Shown piece after piece: positions 44,482 through 54,537 of a stretch of DNA of 64,000 nt. The position numbers and the translations under genes are program-made. The stretch lies in assembly GCF_014694315.1 (NCBI RefSeq), contig NZ_JAAOXD010000001.1:1038093-1102092 (forward strand), read 5' to 3'. The stretch is from Arthrobacter ipis. GTDB lineage: Bacteria > Actinomycetota > Actinomycetes > Actinomycetales > Micrococcaceae. The notes under the pieces were generated by a model that worked only from the letters and a program-made list of their open reading frames with translations, was not told where the DNA came from and made no database searches. How positions within the stretch are numbered: position 1 is the first letter of the stretch; each line of letters opens with the position of its first letter.

Positions 44482-45408
44482 TCAGGCCTTGCCGGTGCCC
44501 AGGACTTCCAGGGCGTAGGCGAGGTCCTCGGGGTACTCGCTGGTCACGGTGACGCGTTCCCCAGTGCGCGGGTGGTCGAAGCCCAGTTCACGGGCGTGCA
44601 GCCACTGCCGGGTGAGTCCGAGGGTAGCGGCGAGCCGCGGGTCGGCCCCGTAGGTGAGGTCTCCGGCACACGGATGGCGGAGCGCCGCGAAATGGACCCT
44701 GATCTGGTGGGTCCTGCCGGTTTCCAGGTGCACCTCCACCAGGGTGGCCTTGCCGAACGCCTCAAGGACTTCGTAGTGCGTCACCGATGGCCGGCCGTCC
44801 TCAATGACGGCGAAGCGCCAGTCGTGGCCTGGATGGCGTCCGATCGGGGCGTCGATGGTGCCCTGCAGGGGATCCGGCAGGCCCTGGACCACCGCGTGGT
44901 AGACCTTGTCCACGGTACGTTCCTTGAACGCCCGCTTGAGGGCGGTATAGGCGGGTTCCGTCTTGGCCACCACCATGACCCCCGAGGTCCCGACGTCGAG
45001 GCGGTGGACGATGCCGGCACGCTCGGCGGAACCGGACGTGGAAATGCGGTAGCCGGCCCCGGCCAGTCCGCCGACGACGGTGGGTCCTACCCAGCCCGGG
45101 GACGGGTGCGCCGCGACCCCCACCGGCTTGTCGACCACCACAAAGTCGTCGTCATCCAGCAGGATCTTCAGGCCTTCCACAACTTCCTCCACAACTTCAA
45201 GGGGATCCCGGCGCACGGGGACCGTCACGTCCAGCACGGTGCCGGACGCGAGCTTGGCGGACTTCCCCACCGGTTTGCCGCCGCTGACCACGTTGCCTTC
45301 GGCTATCAGCGTCGCGGCGGATGAACGGGACATGCCCATCAGCTTGGCCAGGCCCGCGTCCACGCGGGCCCCGTCCAGCTCCTCGGGAACCACCACCCGC
45401 TCAGACAT
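44482..45408 (-). CDS. rluD: RluA family pseudouridine synthase
   Basis: A 308-residue RNA-modifying enzyme, probably acting on 23S rRNA. An N-terminal S4 RNA-binding domain (about 1-75: [18 protein letters not shown]) precedes the catalytic domain with [16 protein letters not shown] (catalytic Asp) and [24 protein letters not shown]. RluD specificity is the usual annotation but is not proved by sequence alone. The frame is open further upstream. The ATG at 45408 starts the S4 domain and overlaps the end of lspA by 8 bases, which indicates translational coupling. Confidence 0.9.
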   Translation of the reverse strand: MSERVVVPEELDGARVDAGLAKLMGMSRSSAATLIAEGNVVSGGKPVGKSAKLASGTVLDVTVPVRRDPLEVVEEVVEGLKILLDDDDFVVVDKPVGVAAHPSPGWVGPTVVGGLAGAGYRISTSGSAERAGIVHRLDVGTSGVMVVAKTEPAYTALKRAFKERTVDKVYHAVVQGLPDPLQGTIDAPIGRHPGHDWRFAVIEDGRPSVTHYEVLEAFGKATLVEVHLETGRTHQIRVHFAALRHPCAGDLTYGADPRLAATLGLTRQWLHARELGFDHPRTGERVTVTSEYPEDLAYALEVLGTGKA

Positions 45409-45973
45409 TGTCGGTGCCGTCCCGCTTTTCCACGCTGTGGTGCGGACCGTCAAGGGCGATCCCCCGCAGGGTCAGCAGGCAGATAATGACCACAGATGAC
45501 ACCACGGCCGAGTCGGCGATATTGAAGATCGCGAAGTTGGGCAGCTGGATGAAGTCCACGACGTGCCCCATTCCGAAGGACGGATCCCGGAATAGCCGGT
45601 CCGTCAGGTTTCCCAGGGCGCCGCCGAACAGCAGGCCCAGCGCCAGTGCCCACCACGCGGATCCGAGCTTGCGCAGCTGGAACAGGATGGCGGCGGCGAC
45701 CACCACCATGATGATGGTGAACACCCAGGTCACATTCTCGCCGATGGAGAAGGCGGCGCCTGAATTCCGGATGTAGTACCAGTGCAGCAGCGGGGGCAGC
45801 ACGGGAATCCGCTCGCCCTCCACCATGGTGCTGGTAACCCACAGCTTGGTGAGCTGGTCGAAGACGTAGGCGAATACTGCCAGCCCGGCGAACAGGGACA
45901 GCAGGACGCCGCGCCGGGGCCGCGGTGATGATGAGGCTGGATGCGCTGCGTCAGCGGCAAGGTCGTCAGTCAT
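45401..45973 (-). CDS. lspA: Lipoprotein signal peptidase II
   Basis: A 190-residue inner-membrane aspartyl protease that cleaves prolipoprotein signal peptides. Four membrane helices are visible. Catalytic Asp residues lie in GNLTDRLF and FNIADSAV, with the conserved [14 protein letters not shown]. The tail is hydrophilic. It is coupled to the downstream pseudouridine synthase by overlapping ends, a pairing common in bacteria. The hairpin before it belongs to the wag31 transcript. Confidence 0.95.
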   Translation of the reverse strand: MTDDLAADAAHPASSSPRPRRGVLLSLFAGLAVFAYVFDQLTKLWVTSTMVEGERIPVLPPLLHWYYIRNSGAAFSIGENVTWVFTIIMVVVAAAILFQLRKLGSAWWALALGLLFGGALGNLTDRLFRDPSFGMGHVVDFIQLPNFAIFNIADSAVVSSVVIICLLTLRGIALDGPHHSVEKRDGTDNV

Positions 45974-46006
45974 GGTGCTTTCATTCGGGAACCGTCGTTA
46001 ATGGCA

Positions 46007-46043
46007 AAGGCCGGTGGCCGAGGAATCCTCAGCCACCGGCCTT
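46007..46043 (-). terminator. Hairpin after wag31
   Basis: AAGGCCGGTGGC (46007-46018) and its exact reverse complement (46032-46043), with GAGG/CCTC pairing in the loop. On the minus strand it ends in CTTTGCC, a short U-run. Confidence 0.8.
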
Positions 46044-46054
46044 CAGAATACGTG

Positions 46055-46750
46055 CTAAACGGCGGCGCTGCTGCTTTCGCCAACCTCAGGGGCGGCAACG
46101 GAACCACGGGCGTCCAGGTCGCGCAGCTGGCCCTCGATGTACGCCTTCAGGCGTGAACGGTAGTCGCGTTCGAAGCCGCGGAGCTGCTCCACCTTGCGCT
46201 CGAGAACAGAACGCTGCTGCTCGAGGGCGCCGAGGATCTTGCGGGACTTCTCCTGCGCGTCGTTGACCAGGCTGCTGGCTTCGATCTGTGCTTCAGCGAT
46301 GATCTTGTCGCGCTGCTGCTGCCCCTCGGACACGTGGCGGTCGTGCATCTGCTGCGCCATGGCCAGCAGGCCGGCAGCGGACTCGGAGACGTTGCTGCTG
46401 GTGACGGCGGGTGCCGGGGCTGCAACGGGGGCTGCCTGCTCGGCTGCCTTCTTCTTGGCAGCCTCGGCGGCCTTGGCTTCAGCTTCGGCCTTCGCGCGCG
46501 CTTCGTCCTTCTCGGACTTGGACGCAGCGGGGACCTTCTCAACAACAGGGGGGACGGCCGAGGTGGCAGCCGGCGATCCGGTGCCGCCTTCGGCGAGCTT
46601 CTTACGAAGCTCTTCGTTCTCCTGGTTCAGGCGCCGCAGTTCGACGACGATCTCGTCCAGGAAGTCGTCAACTTCGTCCTGGTCATAGCCTTCGCGGAAC
46701 TTGGTCGGCTGAAAGCGCTTGTTGACAACGTCTTCTGGCGTCAAAGCCAT
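46055..46750 (-). CDS. wag31: Polar growth protein Wag31/DivIVA
   Basis: A 231-residue coiled-coil protein that marks cell poles and directs wall growth in actinobacteria. The N-terminal DivIVA domain is MALTPEDVVNKRFQPTKFREGYDQDEVDDFL and its first coil (about 1-65). An Ala/Pro/Glu linker (about 70-125) follows, then a long second coiled coil from MAQQMHDRHVSEG to the DYRSRLKAYIEGQL segment. The ATG at 46750 follows GAGGTGA. It lies at the end of the division cluster, where it is normally found. Confidence 0.96.
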   Translation of the reverse strand: MALTPEDVVNKRFQPTKFREGYDQDEVDDFLDEIVVELRRLNQENEELRKKLAEGGTGSPAATSAVPPVVEKVPAASKSEKDEARAKAEAEAKAAEAAKKKAAEQAAPVAAPAPAVTSSNVSESAAGLLAMAQQMHDRHVSEGQQQRDKIIAEAQIEASSLVNDAQEKSRKILGALEQQRSVLERKVEQLRGFERDYRSRLKAYIEGQLRDLDARGSVAAPEVGESSSAAV

Positions 46751-46921
46751 CTGGTCACCTCGTTGGTCTAGTTCGTCAGGAGGCCTTCCGGCCGTCAAAA
46801 CTACGGTACCTAAATATGGTCTGGTTCCTCTAATTCAACACCGTGGCGTCAAAGAAAAGGCTTTCTGCGCCAGGGCCGGCATCCATGCGGATCGGCCCCT
46901 GCGCGGCAAGCTGATATGAAG

Positions 46922-47209
46922 TTATGCAAATGACTTGGTGATCGCCATGGCAATGCTCAGGCCGATGAACAGCACCAGAAACCCGAGGTCCAGTGAGACG
47001 CCGCCCAGCCGCAGCGGCGGGATAAGGCGCCGCAAAACCTTCAGCGGCGGATCAGTCACCGAGTAGACCGCATGCGCCGCCACCAATGCTACCCCGCGCG
47101 GGCGCCATTCCCGGGCGAACATCTGAACCCAGTCAAAGACGAGGCGGACAATCAATGCGACGAAAATGAACAGCAGGACGATATAGACGAGCCCGAATAG
47201 TATTCCCAT
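46922..47209 (-). CDS. YggT family membrane protein
   Basis: A 95-residue protein with two hydrophobic segments, ILFGLVYIVLLFIFVALIVRLV and LDLGFLVLFIGLSIAMAI, separated by the YggT signature VTDPPLKVLRRLIPPLRLGG. The family sits between sepF and divIVA in most actinobacteria. It probably supports division or osmotic balance; the biochemical role is unknown. It starts 147 bases after sepF, past the sepF hairpin. Confidence 0.92.
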   Translation of the reverse strand: MGILFGLVYIVLLFIFVALIVRLVFDWVQMFAREWRPRGVALVAAHAVYSVTDPPLKVLRRLIPPLRLGGVSLDLGFLVLFIGLSIAMAITKSFA

Positions 47210-47310
47210 GAGCTAACCCATTGTCTCCATGTTCATCGCGGGCACTGCGGTGCCCTGGGATTCCGGCCAGGGGACTCCTGCCAGATTGTGCTGATCCCCT
47301 ATTTCAGCAC

Positions 47311-47344
47311 GGATGCCAGGCAGGTGAGTCCCTGCCTGGCATCC
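47311..47344 (-). terminator. Perfect 13-bp hairpin after sepF
   Basis: GGATGCCAGGCAG (47311-47323), an 8-base loop, and its exact reverse complement (47332-47344). It is located 12 bases past the sepF stop on the minus strand. yggT may depend on read-through or its own promoter. Confidence 0.75.
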
Positions 47345-47356
47345 GGAGCGCCGTTT

Positions 47357-47887
47357 TTAGCTTTGGTTGAAGAAGCTGGCCGTGGCCTCGCTGGCTTTCT
47401 TGTCATCTCCGATGACTTCAACGTACGACGGCGACAGCAGGAAGACCTTGTTGGTCACGCGCTCGATGCTTCCCCGCAGACCGAAGACCAGGCCGGCGGA
47501 AAAGTCGACAAGCCGCTTCGCGTCCGACTCCCCCATGTCCGTCACGTTCATGATGACGGGGATACCGTCACGGAAGCTTTCGCCGATGAGCTTGGCGTCG
47601 TTGTAAGAGCGCGGGTGGATCGTGGTGATCTGCCGCAGTCCGGTGGTCTCTTCGCGGCTCGATGCCGCACGCTTAATGGGTGTCACGGGTGCGCGGTATT
47701 CCTCTTCGGCAGCTGGTGGCACTTCACGGGTGACCTCTCGGAGCGGCGCCGGCGCGCGGCGCTCTTCACGGTCATGCTCCACTGAGTTGTCCTCGTCCTT
47801 TTGCTGGGTGGAAAGCTCAGACTCGTAGTGTTCATCGCCGTCGGCGAGCCCAAGATAGATCATTGTCTTGCGCATAGCGCCAGCCAT
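47357..47887 (-). CDS. sepF: Cell division protein SepF
   Basis: A 176-residue protein that anchors FtsZ to the membrane, taking over the role of FtsA, which is absent here. The N-terminus [17 protein letters not shown] is the amphipathic membrane-binding helix. A charged linker follows to about residue 85. The SepF domain shows [41 protein letters not shown] and a final strand [13 protein letters not shown]. Located between yggS and yggT as usual. Confidence 0.95.
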   Translation of the reverse strand: MAGAMRKTMIYLGLADGDEHYESELSTQQKDEDNSVEHDREERRAPAPLREVTREVPPAAEEEYRAPVTPIKRAASSREETTGLRQITTIHPRSYNDAKLIGESFRDGIPVIMNVTDMGESDAKRLVDFSAGLVFGLRGSIERVTNKVFLLSPSYVEVIGDDKKASEATASFFNQS

Positions 47888-47976
47888 GGTCGACTCCTAA
47901 TCGTGTCCGGAAGCGGGCCGCCCAAAGGTCAAGACAGCATTGGAATCCCCGCCATTCACTTCCAATACGACAGACG

Positions 47977-48714
47977 CTACCGCACGGCCGGGCGCGAACC
48001 GAGAATATCTGAGCCAATTCGGAGGTGTGTCGCACCGAATCTGACAGCTGCTTCCAGGTCCTGGCTCATGCCGGCGGAAATCCCCGTGGCGCCGGGGAAA
48101 TTCCGCTGCAGGCCGGTTGAAATGCCCAGCAGTTTTTCAAAGGCCCGCTCCGGATCCGCCCCATGCGGCGCCACCGCCATGACGCCTGCCAGGCGAAGAC
48201 CGCCCGCGGCTTCGAGCTGTTCGGCCAGCTGCGGCACCTCAGCGGGGGCCGCCCCGCCGCGGTGCGCACCGGCGTCGTCGTCCAGGCTCACCTGGATGAA
48301 ACAGTCCAGGTCGCCACGTCCGGTCAGTTCCTGCTGCGCGGCCATGGCCCGCTCCAGGGCCGTCACGAGCTGGGAACGGTCCACCGAGTGCACGGCAGAG
48401 GCGTAGCGGACCACCGTCTTGGACTTCTTGCTCTGGAGCTGTCCCACGAAGTGCCAGGTGAGGTCCAGGTCCTCGAGTTCCTCGGCTTTTGCCGACGCCT
48501 CCTGGTCCCGGTTCTCGCCGAAGTCCCTGACGCCCATCGCTGCCAGCCGGCGGACGTCCCCGGCCGGGTGAAACTTGCTGATCACTATGAGGCTCGGCGG
48601 GTTGTTCGCGCGGTCTGCCGCCGCGGCGGCACGGCTGATGCGCTGCCGGACAGTGTCGAGGCGCTCCCCCAGCTGCACTGCCCGGGCATCGCCGGGTGCC
48701 GGGCTGTCAGTCAT
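47977..48714 (-). CDS. YggS family PLP-binding protein
   Basis: A 245-residue fold type III, pyridoxal-phosphate-binding protein (PLPBP family) involved in B6 homeostasis. It shows LIVISKFHPAGDVRRL with the PLP lysine, GENRDQEA, LTWHFVGQLQSKKSK, and AGMSQDLEAAVRFGATHLRIGSDILG near the C-terminus. The Lys before FHP and the GxxS phosphate loop fit the family. The ATG at 48714 overlaps the end of yfiH by 8 bases. Confidence 0.93.
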   Translation of the reverse strand: MTDSPAPGDARAVQLGERLDTVRQRISRAAAAADRANNPPSLIVISKFHPAGDVRRLAAMGVRDFGENRDQEASAKAEELEDLDLTWHFVGQLQSKKSKTVVRYASAVHSVDRSQLVTALERAMAAQQELTGRGDLDCFIQVSLDDDAGAHRGGAAPAEVPQLAEQLEAAGGLRLAGVMAVAPHGADPERAFEKLLGISTGLQRNFPGATGISAGMSQDLEAAVRFGATHLRIGSDILGSRPAVR

Positions 48715-49450
48715 GGGTCCACACCAGTCCGGCGAATCGGCCGCACCGGGAGTCGCGGCGGTAGGAAAACAAGGACCCGTTTTCAAGCGTGCAGGGCCCA
48801 CGGTACTCGATGGGAACGCCGAGGCCGTCGAGCTGGATGGCGGCAGCGCCGGGCAGGTCGAGCGCCGGCGTCCCCCAGGATGTTGTTGACCATGCTGACG
48901 GCAGGACGGCAGCAACCTCGTCGCGGAGTTCAGCTGGCACCTCATAGCATTTCCCGCAGACGGATGGGCCGAGCCAAGCCCGGATGTCCTTGGCGCCGGA
49001 GGCGCGCATCTGTTCCACCGCCGCCGGAATGACTCCGGAGAACAGGCCCGGGCGCCCGGCATGAACGGCGGACAGTACGGGCCCGGAAGACCCTGTACCC
49101 ACCAGGACCAGCGGAATGCAGTCCGCCACCATCACCGCAAGCGGGCCGCCGAGGGACACCAGCGCGTCCGCAGTCGGTGCCGGCGCAGTCCGTGCCGCGG
49201 GGCTTGGTTCAGCTCCTGCGTCAGATGCATCGGCTGTTCCGTGTTCAACAACGAGGGACACTTCGTTGCCGTGGACCTGGTTCATGTACTGGAACCTGCG
49301 CGGCGAGATGCCGGCGACGTCCTCCAACCTGGCCCTGCGACGCAGCACCGCTGCCGCGTCATCGCCCACGTGCAGGGCGAGGTTGCCGGCGTTCGTGTCG
49401 GTGAACGCCACGGACACGCCAGGCTGCACTTCAGCACGCCACAAAAACAA
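48707..49450 (-). CDS. YfiH/LACC1 family multicopper polyphenol oxidase-like protein
   Basis: A 247-residue protein of the family once called laccase-like and now linked to purine nucleoside phosphorylase/deaminase activity. Metal ligands are visible in NQVHGNEV (His), MVADCIPLVL (Cys) and VHAGRPGLFSGV (His). SVCGKCYEVP and a C-terminal RRDSRCGRFAGLVW are conserved. In actinobacteria the gene follows ftsZ, as here. The ATG at 49450 begins the family N-terminus. Confidence 0.92.
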   Translation of the reverse strand: MFLWRAEVQPGVSVAFTDTNAGNLALHVGDDAAAVLRRRARLEDVAGISPRRFQYMNQVHGNEVSLVVEHGTADASDAGAEPSPAARTAPAPTADALVSLGGPLAVMVADCIPLVLVGTGSSGPVLSAVHAGRPGLFSGVIPAAVEQMRASGAKDIRAWLGPSVCGKCYEVPAELRDEVAAVLPSAWSTTSWGTPALDLPGAAAIQLDGLGVPIEYRGPCTLENGSLFSYRRDSRCGRFAGLVWTHD

Positions 49451-49490
49451 TTCGGAACTCCGGCAATGAGGGTTGGGAGCAGGGACAGCT

Positions 49491-49512
49491 GCCGGGCGGA
49501 TGTCCGCCCGGC
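49491..49512 (-). terminator. Hairpin after ftsZ
   Basis: GCCGGGCGGA (49491-49500), a 2-base loop, and TCCGCCCGGC (49503-49512), a perfect 10-bp stem just past the ftsZ stop on the minus strand. Confidence 0.7.
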
Positions 49513-49519
49513 ATCCTCC

Positions 49520-50752
49520 TTACTTCAGGAAATCGGGGACGTCCAGGTCGTCAGACCGGCTGCCGGTCAGGTCAGGCTCGACAACCGACGGAAGGTCGAC
49601 GTCGAAACCCGAGTCGGCGGGGACAGCGGACGGGCGCTGCTGCCCCCAGCTGCTGAGACCTGCAGCGCCGACACCGGCGTGCACTGGCTGGACGTGGACC
49701 TGCTGGCTGCCCGCTGACGGCTGGCTCTGCGGGGCGGCCGCCGGAACGGCGGGGCGCTGCGGTGCAGCCTGCGGCAGCGACTGGTCCATGGAGGGCGAGG
49801 TGGCCTTGACGTCGTCGAAGCCGGCCGCGATGACCGTGACGCGGGCTTCATCGCCCAGGGCGTCGTCGATGACCGCACCGAAGATGATGTTGGCCTCGGG
49901 GTGGGCAACTTCCTGCACCAGGCGCGCAGCCTCGTTGATCTCGAACAGTCCGAGGTCGGAGCCGCCCTGGATCGACAGCAGGACACCGTGGGCGCCGTCG
50001 ATGGATGCTTCCAGCAGCGGGGAGGCGATGGCGAGCTCTGCGGCCTTGACCGCGCGGTCCTCGCCGCGCGCGGAGCCGATACCCATCAGGGCGGATCCTG
50101 CGCCCTGCATGACGGATTTCACGTCGGCGAAGTCAAGGTTGATCAGGCCGGGCGTGGTGATGAGGTCCGTGATGCCCTGCACACCGGACAGCAGGACCTG
50201 GTCAGCGGAGCGGAAGGCGTCCAGGACGGAGACGTTGCGGTCGCTGATGGACAGCAGGCGGTCGTTGGGGATCACGATCAGGGTGTCCACCTCGTCGCGC
50301 AGGGCGTCGATGCCCGCCTCGGCCGAGCCTGCGCGGCGCCGGCCTTCGAAGGTGAACGGACGGGTGACCACACCGATGGTCAGGGCGCCAAGGGAGCGCG
50401 CAATGCGGGCAACGACCGGTGCGCCGCCGGTTCCGGTGCCGCCACCTTCACCCGCGGTCACGAAGACCATGTCGGCACCGCGGAGGACTTCCTCGATCTC
50501 GTCAGCGTGGTCCTCGGCAGCCTGCTTGCCGACCTCGGGGTTCGCCCCGGCACCCAGCCCGCGCGTCAGTTCCCGTCCGACGTCGAGCTTGACGTCGGCA
50601 TCGCTCATCAGGAGGGCCTGGGCGTCGGTGTTGATTGCTATGAATTCGACGCCGCGGAGACCCACCTCGATCATGCGGTTGACTGCGTTCACGCCACCGC
50701 CGCCGATGCCGACGACCTTGATGACGGCCAAGTAATTCTGCGGAGCTGCCAC
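49520..50752 (-). CDS. ftsZ: Cell division protein FtsZ
   Basis: A 410-residue tubulin-like GTPase that forms the division ring. It shows [18 protein letters not shown], the T4 tubulin signature [36 protein letters not shown] (T7 synergy loop with catalytic Asp), and an Ala/Pro/Gln-rich linker after residue about 315. The C-terminal peptide [10 protein letters not shown] is the binding site for SepF and other partners. A 217-base gap upstream probably holds its own promoter. A hairpin separates it from yfiH. Confidence 0.98.
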   Translation of the reverse strand: MAAPQNYLAVIKVVGIGGGGVNAVNRMIEVGLRGVEFIAINTDAQALLMSDADVKLDVGRELTRGLGAGANPEVGKQAAEDHADEIEEVLRGADMVFVTAGEGGGTGTGGAPVVARIARSLGALTIGVVTRPFTFEGRRRAGSAEAGIDALRDEVDTLIVIPNDRLLSISDRNVSVLDAFRSADQVLLSGVQGITDLITTPGLINLDFADVKSVMQGAGSALMGIGSARGEDRAVKAAELAIASPLLEASIDGAHGVLLSIQGGSDLGLFEINEAARLVQEVAHPEANIIFGAVIDDALGDEARVTVIAAGFDDVKATSPSMDQSLPQAAPQRPAVPAAAPQSQPSAGSQQVHVQPVHAGVGAAGLSSWGQQRPSAVPADSGFDVDLPSVVEPDLTGSRSDDLDVPDFLK

Positions 50753-50945
50753 GTTACGTGTCCCTTGTTAGTGTCCTATTGCGAAAACTGATGGAGTCGA
50801 GCTTGAAGCCCTGAACCTTAACCCTCCGGTTGAAGGTTATAGTTATGTCAAGTAACTCACCTCTGTGACGCTATTTCCTATGCTGGCTACATTCAATAAC
50901 CGCCACCGCGTGTCGTCCTAATCCCCGTGAAATACACGGGCGGCC

Positions 50946-50981
50946 CGCGTCAAGATCGTCGCGTCAAGATCACCGCGTCAC
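50946..50981. repeat. 14-bp tandem repeat spanning the ftsQ stop codon
   Basis: CGCGTCAAGATCGT (50946-50959) is followed by CGCGTCAAGATCAC (50960-50973) and a partial third copy (50974-50981). The ftsQ stop (50970-50972 on the minus strand) lies inside the second unit. Confidence 0.8.
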
Positions 50982-52061
50982 TGGATGCCGCGGCACGCTC
51001 ACGTCGTAAGTGCTGACGGGGTTAGCGGGATCTGCCGGCACCTTGAGCAACGCCTCCAGTACCCGGGCCTTGAGTTCCTTCTCCCCCGCGTTGCCCCAGA
51101 TGACGGTCTGGCCGTCCAGCAGCCTCAGTTCCACTGCATCGACGGACTTGGCGGACGCGTTGGAGAGCTTGGCAAGCACGTTGGCCGGGAGCGCGCCGAG
51201 GACCTCGGCCGTGGCCTGGAACAGGTCCTTACCGATGGTGCCTGCGCCGCCGTCAATCACCGGCAGCTTCACGGAGGCGGGGTCTGCGGTGGTGCTGAGG
51301 CGCACGCCGTCGACGTCCACGAGCATGTAGTCCTTGCCGCGCTTGACGAGGGCGACGGGGACGCGTTCCTGAACCTGCACCACGAGGACGGACGGCGGGT
51401 GGGCCTGGGTGGTTACCGACTTGATCTGGACGAGCGGTTTCAGCAGCGCATTGACCTCGGACTCGCTGACCTGCGGCAGCGGCTTGCCCAGAATTGGCTT
51501 GAGGGCCGCCTGCACCTGGGCGGGTTTGAGGAGCTTCGTGCCGGTGATGCTCACGCTTTGGAGCGCCAACACGGGGGAATAGACGGCAGCCACGATGAGC
51601 CCCGCCACGAGGGCAGCGGTGACACACACGGCAACCAGGATGTTGCGCCTGATGCGCCGGCCCCGGGGTTCGGGAAAGGCCAGCACATTGTTTTGCCCGG
51701 CGGTGTCCGGCCCTGTTTTGTCCGCCCCTGCAGCATCGGCCGCCGGGGCGCCGTGCTTCCGGGCATTGAGTCCCGGCTTGGCAGGTCCCGGCTTGGCAGT
51801 ACCCGGGCTTTTGAGCCGGGGCCAGGGGGCCTTGGCCGGTTTGTCCTGTGCCTTCCCCTTCGGTGCTGCGTTCCCCTTCGCCGTGCCGGCCTGGGCCTTC
51901 TCCTGTCCCGCGCCCTCAGGGACGCCCTTGGTGGCCGTGATCACGGCCGGCTTCCCGGCGTCGGAATCAGCGGCAGTGTCCCGACCGGCAGTGTCCCCGC
52001 CAGCCGATTCCCCGGCGGCGGGCTTGGCCGGACGGTAGGTGGGACGCCTGGTGCTAGCCAC
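50970..52061 (-). CDS. ftsQ: Cell division protein FtsQ
   Basis: A 363-residue bitopic divisome protein. The first 165 residues are a long, Ala/Lys/Pro-rich cytoplasmic tail, longer than in most bacteria. One membrane helix follows (NILVAVCVTAALVAGLIVAAVY), then the POTRA domain (LQSVSITGTKLLKPAQVQAAL) and the FtsQ beta domain. The start is GTG at 52061 ([13 protein letters not shown]), overlapping the end of murC by 8 bases; no other good start is nearby. It is the last gene before the gap to ftsZ. Confidence 0.92.
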   Translation of the reverse strand: MASTRRPTYRPAKPAAGESAGGDTAGRDTAADSDAGKPAVITATKGVPEGAGQEKAQAGTAKGNAAPKGKAQDKPAKAPWPRLKSPGTAKPGPAKPGLNARKHGAPAADAAGADKTGPDTAGQNNVLAFPEPRGRRIRRNILVAVCVTAALVAGLIVAAVYSPVLALQSVSITGTKLLKPAQVQAALKPILGKPLPQVSESEVNALLKPLVQIKSVTTQAHPPSVLVVQVQERVPVALVKRGKDYMLVDVDGVRLSTTADPASVKLPVIDGGAGTIGKDLFQATAEVLGALPANVLAKLSNASAKSVDAVELRLLDGQTVIWGNAGEKELKARVLEALLKVPADPANPVSTYDVSVPRHPVTR

Positions 52062-53430
52062 CGAGGGACTCCACGATGAGCGGCCCGTAGGCGGTGACGT
52101 CCCCGGCGCCGGCGGTAAGGATGATGTCCCCCGGCCGCGCGGCGGCGGCCACGGCGGCAACGGCCTCGTCGCCACCCACCAGGCCGCTGCCTGCGCCGAG
52201 ATGCTCGGTGATGAGCGCGCTGGTGACGCCCGGGATGGGATCCTCGCGGGCCGGGTAGATGTCGAGCACCAGAGCAGTGTCCGCTGCCGTGAGTGCGTCG
52301 GCGAACTCTGCGGCAAACTCCCGGGTCCGGGAAAACAGGTGCGGCTGGAAAAGGACGTGGACCTTGTGATCGCCGGCCACGGACCTCGCAGCCGCCAGGG
52401 CTGCCCGCACCTCCGTGGGATGGTGGGCGTAGTCGTCGTAAACTCGCACGCCCCTGCCCTCCCCCTTGTATTCGAACCGCCGCGACGCGCCGGAGAAGCC
52501 GGCCAGAGCGGAAGCAGCAGCCTGCGCGTCCACGCCGAGTTCGAGCGCGACCGCCATCGCGGCGGCAGCGTTCAGCGCGTTGTGCCGTCCGGGGACCTGC
52601 AGTGCCAGCGGGAACCGGCCACCCGCCGTCGTAATGGCCACCTTGCCCGGGCCGCCGTCGTCGAGCCGGAGGTCGGCGGCCTCAGAGGTGCCGTAGAGAA
52701 CAACGCGGGCATTGCCCCGCTCCCTGGTACGCAGCGCCAGCGCGTGCGCGCCGGCGTCGTCCGCACAGGCCACCAGCACGCCGTCCGCCGGCAGCAGCGC
52801 CGTGAAGCGGTCGAAGGATTCGTACACGGCTTCGGCGGTGCCGTAGTGGTCGAGGTGGTCCGGTTCCACGTTGGTGACGACGGCGATCTGCGGACGGTAG
52901 TTCAGGAACGAACCGTCGGATTCATCCGCCTCGGCAACGAACACCTGGGAGCTGCCGTTCGCAGCATTGACGCCGAGCGCCGGAACGTTGGCGCCGATCG
53001 CGAACGACGGGTCCAGGCCTGTGCCCTGCAGCAGCACGGTGATCATGGACGTGGTGGTGGACTTCCCGTGGGTTCCGGCCACGGTAACCACGAGGTCATC
53101 GCCCATGGTGGCGGCCAGCGCTTCGGAGCGATGGAGCACCGGCAGGCCTGCGGCCCGCGCGGCCACGAGTTCGGGGTTGTCGGCGCGGATCGCCGATCCT
53201 GCCACGACGGTCTGGGCGTCGCCGAGGTTGCCGGCGTCGTAGCCCACGCAGATCCGGGCGCCGGCCGCGGCGAGCTCCTTCATGACCGGCAGGTCCTTTG
53301 CGTCCGAACCGCTGAGGGGAATCCCGCGCGCCACCATGATCCTTGCGACGGCGGACATGCCCACGCCCCCGATCCCGATGAAGTGCACGCGGCCCAGTGC
53401 TTCCTGGCTGAGTGCTGCGTTGGTGGTCAT
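52054..53430 (-). CDS. murC: UDP-N-acetylmuramate-L-alanine ligase
   Basis: A 458-residue ATP-dependent ligase adding L-Ala to UDP-MurNAc. The N-terminal Rossmann domain has [16 protein letters not shown], the ATP P-loop is [11 protein letters not shown], and [11 protein letters not shown] is in the C-terminal domain. The frame continues upstream, but the ATG at 53430 overlaps the murG stop by 4 bases and starts the family N-terminus. Cytoplasmic; first of the four Mur ligases in the pathway. Confidence 0.96.
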   Translation of the reverse strand: MTTNAALSQEALGRVHFIGIGGVGMSAVARIMVARGIPLSGSDAKDLPVMKELAAAGARICVGYDAGNLGDAQTVVAGSAIRADNPELVAARAAGLPVLHRSEALAATMGDDLVVTVAGTHGKSTTTSMITVLLQGTGLDPSFAIGANVPALGVNAANGSSQVFVAEADESDGSFLNYRPQIAVVTNVEPDHLDHYGTAEAVYESFDRFTALLPADGVLVACADDAGAHALALRTRERGNARVVLYGTSEAADLRLDDGGPGKVAITTAGGRFPLALQVPGRHNALNAAAAMAVALELGVDAQAAASALAGFSGASRRFEYKGEGRGVRVYDDYAHHPTEVRAALAAARSVAGDHKVHVLFQPHLFSRTREFAAEFADALTAADTALVLDIYPAREDPIPGVTSALITEHLGAGSGLVGGDEAVAAVAAAARPGDIILTAGAGDVTAYGPLIVESLGG

Positions 53431-54527
53431 TTGGATACCGCTTCCAGTACGAGGTCGGCCATGAGCTGATCGGCATTTCGGATGCCAAGGTTCTCCGCGT
53501 TCGCCGCCATCGCGTCGAGGCGGGAACGGTCGGTCAGCAGCGGAATGAGGCTGGAGCTGACCCATTCGGGGGTGAAGTCACGGTCCGCCACCAGCAGGGC
53601 GCCGCCCGCTTCCACCAGTCCGCGGGCGTTCAGCGCCTGCTCACCGTTGCCGATCGGCAGCGGCACGAAGACTGCGGGAACGCCGACGGCGGCGACTTCA
53701 CTTACGGTGGCGGCGCCGGAACGGGCGAGCAGCAGGTCAGCCGCGGCGTAGACAGTTTCCATGCCATCGACGTACTCAAGCTGGCGGTAGCCGTCGGCGC
53801 TCAGCGCGTTGCCTTCTGAGTCCGCCACAGACTTGCCGCGGCCGGTGATGTGGATGGTCTGGACGCCGGCCTTCGACAGTGCTTCGAGCGAGGCCGCCAC
53901 AGTGCGATTGATGCTTTGTGCCCCGGACGAACCTCCGGTCACGATGAGCACCGGCTTCCCGGGCTGGAGGTCCAAGGTGCGCAGGGCGCCGTTCCGCGCG
54001 GTTGCCCTGACCATGGCCGAGACTTCGCGGCGCATGGGCATGCCCACGTGGCGGGCGTTGCGCAGCGGGGTGCCGGCGAAGGCCACGGCCACGTGCCGGC
54101 TCAGCCGCGCTCCGACCCGGTTGGCCAGGCCCGGCCGGGTATTGGCTTCGTGGATGACGATGGGGATCTTTCGCCGCCAGGCAGCGAGGTACATGGGCGT
54201 GCAGACGTAGCCGCCCACGCCGACGAGGACGTCTGCGCCGGCGTCGTCGAGGATGCGACCGGCCTGCCGCACGGCGCCGGCGAGGCGTCCCGGGAGGCGG
54301 AGCAGGTCCGCGGAGGGCTTCCGCGGGAACGGGACACGGTCGATGGTGGCCAGTTCCAGCCCGGCGGCCGGGACCAGCCTGGTCTCCATGCCGGCGGCCG
54401 TTCCGACCGCGAGCAGACGGGCGTCGGGGCGGGCATCGCGGATGGCGGCGGCGATGGCCAGCAGCGGGTTGATATGGCCTGCTGTTCCGCCGCCGGCGAG
54501 GACCACGGACAATGACTCGGTTTTCAT
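53427..54527 (-). CDS. murG: UDP-GlcNAc:lipid I transferase MurG
   Basis: A 366-residue GT-B glycosyltransferase that makes lipid II at the inner membrane face. The N-terminal [15 protein letters not shown] loop and [14 protein letters not shown] segment, [12 protein letters not shown], and the donor site [11 protein letters not shown] and [20 protein letters not shown] are all present. It overlaps murC by 4 bases and follows ftsW after 10 bases. Confidence 0.96.
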   Translation of the reverse strand: MKTESLSVVLAGGGTAGHINPLLAIAAAIRDARPDARLLAVGTAAGMETRLVPAAGLELATIDRVPFPRKPSADLLRLPGRLAGAVRQAGRILDDAGADVLVGVGGYVCTPMYLAAWRRKIPIVIHEANTRPGLANRVGARLSRHVAVAFAGTPLRNARHVGMPMRREVSAMVRATARNGALRTLDLQPGKPVLIVTGGSSGAQSINRTVAASLEALSKAGVQTIHITGRGKSVADSEGNALSADGYRQLEYVDGMETVYAAADLLLARSGAATVSEVAAVGVPAVFVPLPIGNGEQALNARGLVEAGGALLVADRDFTPEWVSSSLIPLLTDRSRLDAMAANAENLGIRNADQLMADLVLEAVSK

Positions 54528-54537
54528 CAGGTGCTGG

